This document shows positions 22,560-23,282 of a stretch of 23,282 nt of DNA, piece by piece. The translations under genes and the position numbers were made by a program. The number at the start of each line of letters is the position of its first letter. The first letter of the stretch is position 1. The notes under the pieces are model-generated. The model was not told where the DNA came from. It saw nothing but the letters and a program-made list of their open reading frames with translations, and searched no databases. This DNA comes from a virus: positions 1 through 23,282 of the IMG/VR virus record IMGVR_UViG_3300027987_000267. The stretch is one strand, 5' to 3'.

Positions 22560-23282
22560 ACCTGCTTCTTACCGCGTAGGAACACCTTATAGTGTTTCCA
22601 ACTTTATCGAGGAACTTCAATCCTACTTTGGAAGAGGAGAACAGTTCCGCATCGAACATGGTGGTGAGGTTACCGCTGGTGACTATCACCGTCTTGTTGT
22701 TACAGGATTCCACCAAAAGTCAGGCACAGCCTTTCAGGGAAAACAAGCTCTTACTCTTGATGTAAGATTTGGTGCACCAACTCCTACTGGTGCACCAGCT
22801 GTCTTCCTTAGAGGACTAGGTGCTGGAGAGCAAGCATCCGAAACTATTATCGGTGCAAAACTAGCTCCAGGAACTCCTGCCGTTGGTGAATCCGCTCTGC
22901 CATATGAACTGCAAGGCCCGGCACGCTCATTGTCAGACCTTATACGCGCATCTATTGAATCAACTGTAAAAACGCGTCAGAAGTTCGGTCAATCCGACCG
23001 CTCAATACGCCAAGAGATGATGGCCATCATCTCTAGTGATAGGCCAGAAGAATACGCCGGCGTGCGTAGAAAATACAATATTCCACGTGGTATCCAGCAA
23101 ATATGGGGAGAGTCAACTCCAGGTGAACAGCTTTACCTATCCAGAAACGTAGCCCTGTCACTACGTGGTTCACCATGGGAACGACAAAACTTTGCACGAC
23201 AGACCCAAGCAGAGGGTGGCAAATTCACAGACTATGAGCAAGAATTCACTACAATAGACAAGATGCTCATAGAAGGACAGCT
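22543..23282 (+). CDS. Probable tape-measure protein, 3'-truncated by the window edge
   Basis: The frame runs from ATG at 22543 to the end of the window without a stop, giving 246 complete codons. GGAGAGG lies about 11 bases upstream and the start lies inside the end of the chaperone frame. The protein begins MPGPNEPASYRVGTPYSVSN. A beta-containing region follows (YHRLVVTGFHQ, LTLDVRF), then a Gly/Ala/Pro-rich stretch and a charged helical part (RSLSDLIRASIESTVKTRQ). The tape measure, which sets tail length, normally follows the chaperone pair and starts in just this way. The visible part does not show the long coiled coil or a hydrophobic segment, so the call is from position. Confidence 0.55.
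   Translation, partial: MPGPNEPASYRVGTPYSVSNFIEELQSYFGRGEQFRIEHGGEVTAGDYHRLVVTGFHQKSGTAFQGKQALTLDVRFGAPTPTGAPAVFLRGLGAGEQASETIIGAKLAPGTPAVGESALPYELQGPARSLSDLIRASIESTVKTRQKFGQSDRSIRQEMMAIISSDRPEEYAGVRRKYNIPRGIQQIWGESTPGEQLYLSRNVALSLRGSPWERQNFARQTQAEGGKFTDYEQEFTTIDKMLIEGQ

Overview
The window is a contiguous piece of the virion-structure region of a tailed double-stranded DNA phage. All genes lie on the + strand, are tightly packed and often overlap by 1 to 4 bases. The set is large terminase, portal, scaffold, major capsid protein, connectors, tail tube, a frameshifting tail-assembly chaperone pair and the start of a probable tape-measure gene. The tail tube and frameshifted chaperone point to a long-tailed, siphovirus-like particle. 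No integrase, host gene or tRNA is present, and the sequence does not identify the host. It could be an environmental phage, but that is inference.

Layout: 1-1204 is the C-terminal two-thirds or so of the large terminase. 1205-3657 holds an extended -10 promoter with a palindromic site, the portal, a small basic protein and a beta-rich protein. 3692-5532 holds a glycosyltransferase-methyltransferase fusion and a small conserved hypothetical gene. 5533-5637 is a short leader that can fold into a 75-nt three-way-junction RNA. 5638-15831 is the striking part: a LamG-like tail/fibre protein followed by five overlapping genes built from beta-sandwich domains and about 110 copies of a 14-residue repeat, roughly D-S/N-T/Q-P-A-Y/F-L-x-G-Q-D-x-x-x. 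15831-16492 holds two small proteins, one BppU_N-like. At 16493-16557 the same palindrome found before the portal recurs, again beside an extended -10 promoter. From 16558 come a probable small virion protein, scaffold, decoration-like protein, major capsid, two connector/completion proteins and the tail tube. A hairpin terminator and a near-consensus sigma70 promoter at 21777-21843 separate this from the tail-assembly genes.

How it may work together: the order is standard for a long-tailed phage except that about 10 kb of fibre-like repeat genes sits between portal and scaffold/capsid, inside the head module. Stop/start overlaps suggest the five repeat genes are translated in a coupled way. 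Their domain arrangement suggests growth by duplication and shuffling of modules, including a LamG-like domain that appears split between two neighbouring genes. The sugar-transferring enzyme just upstream may modify the Ser/Thr-rich repeats, but that is a hypothesis. Repeat counts and domain boundaries were assessed by eye.
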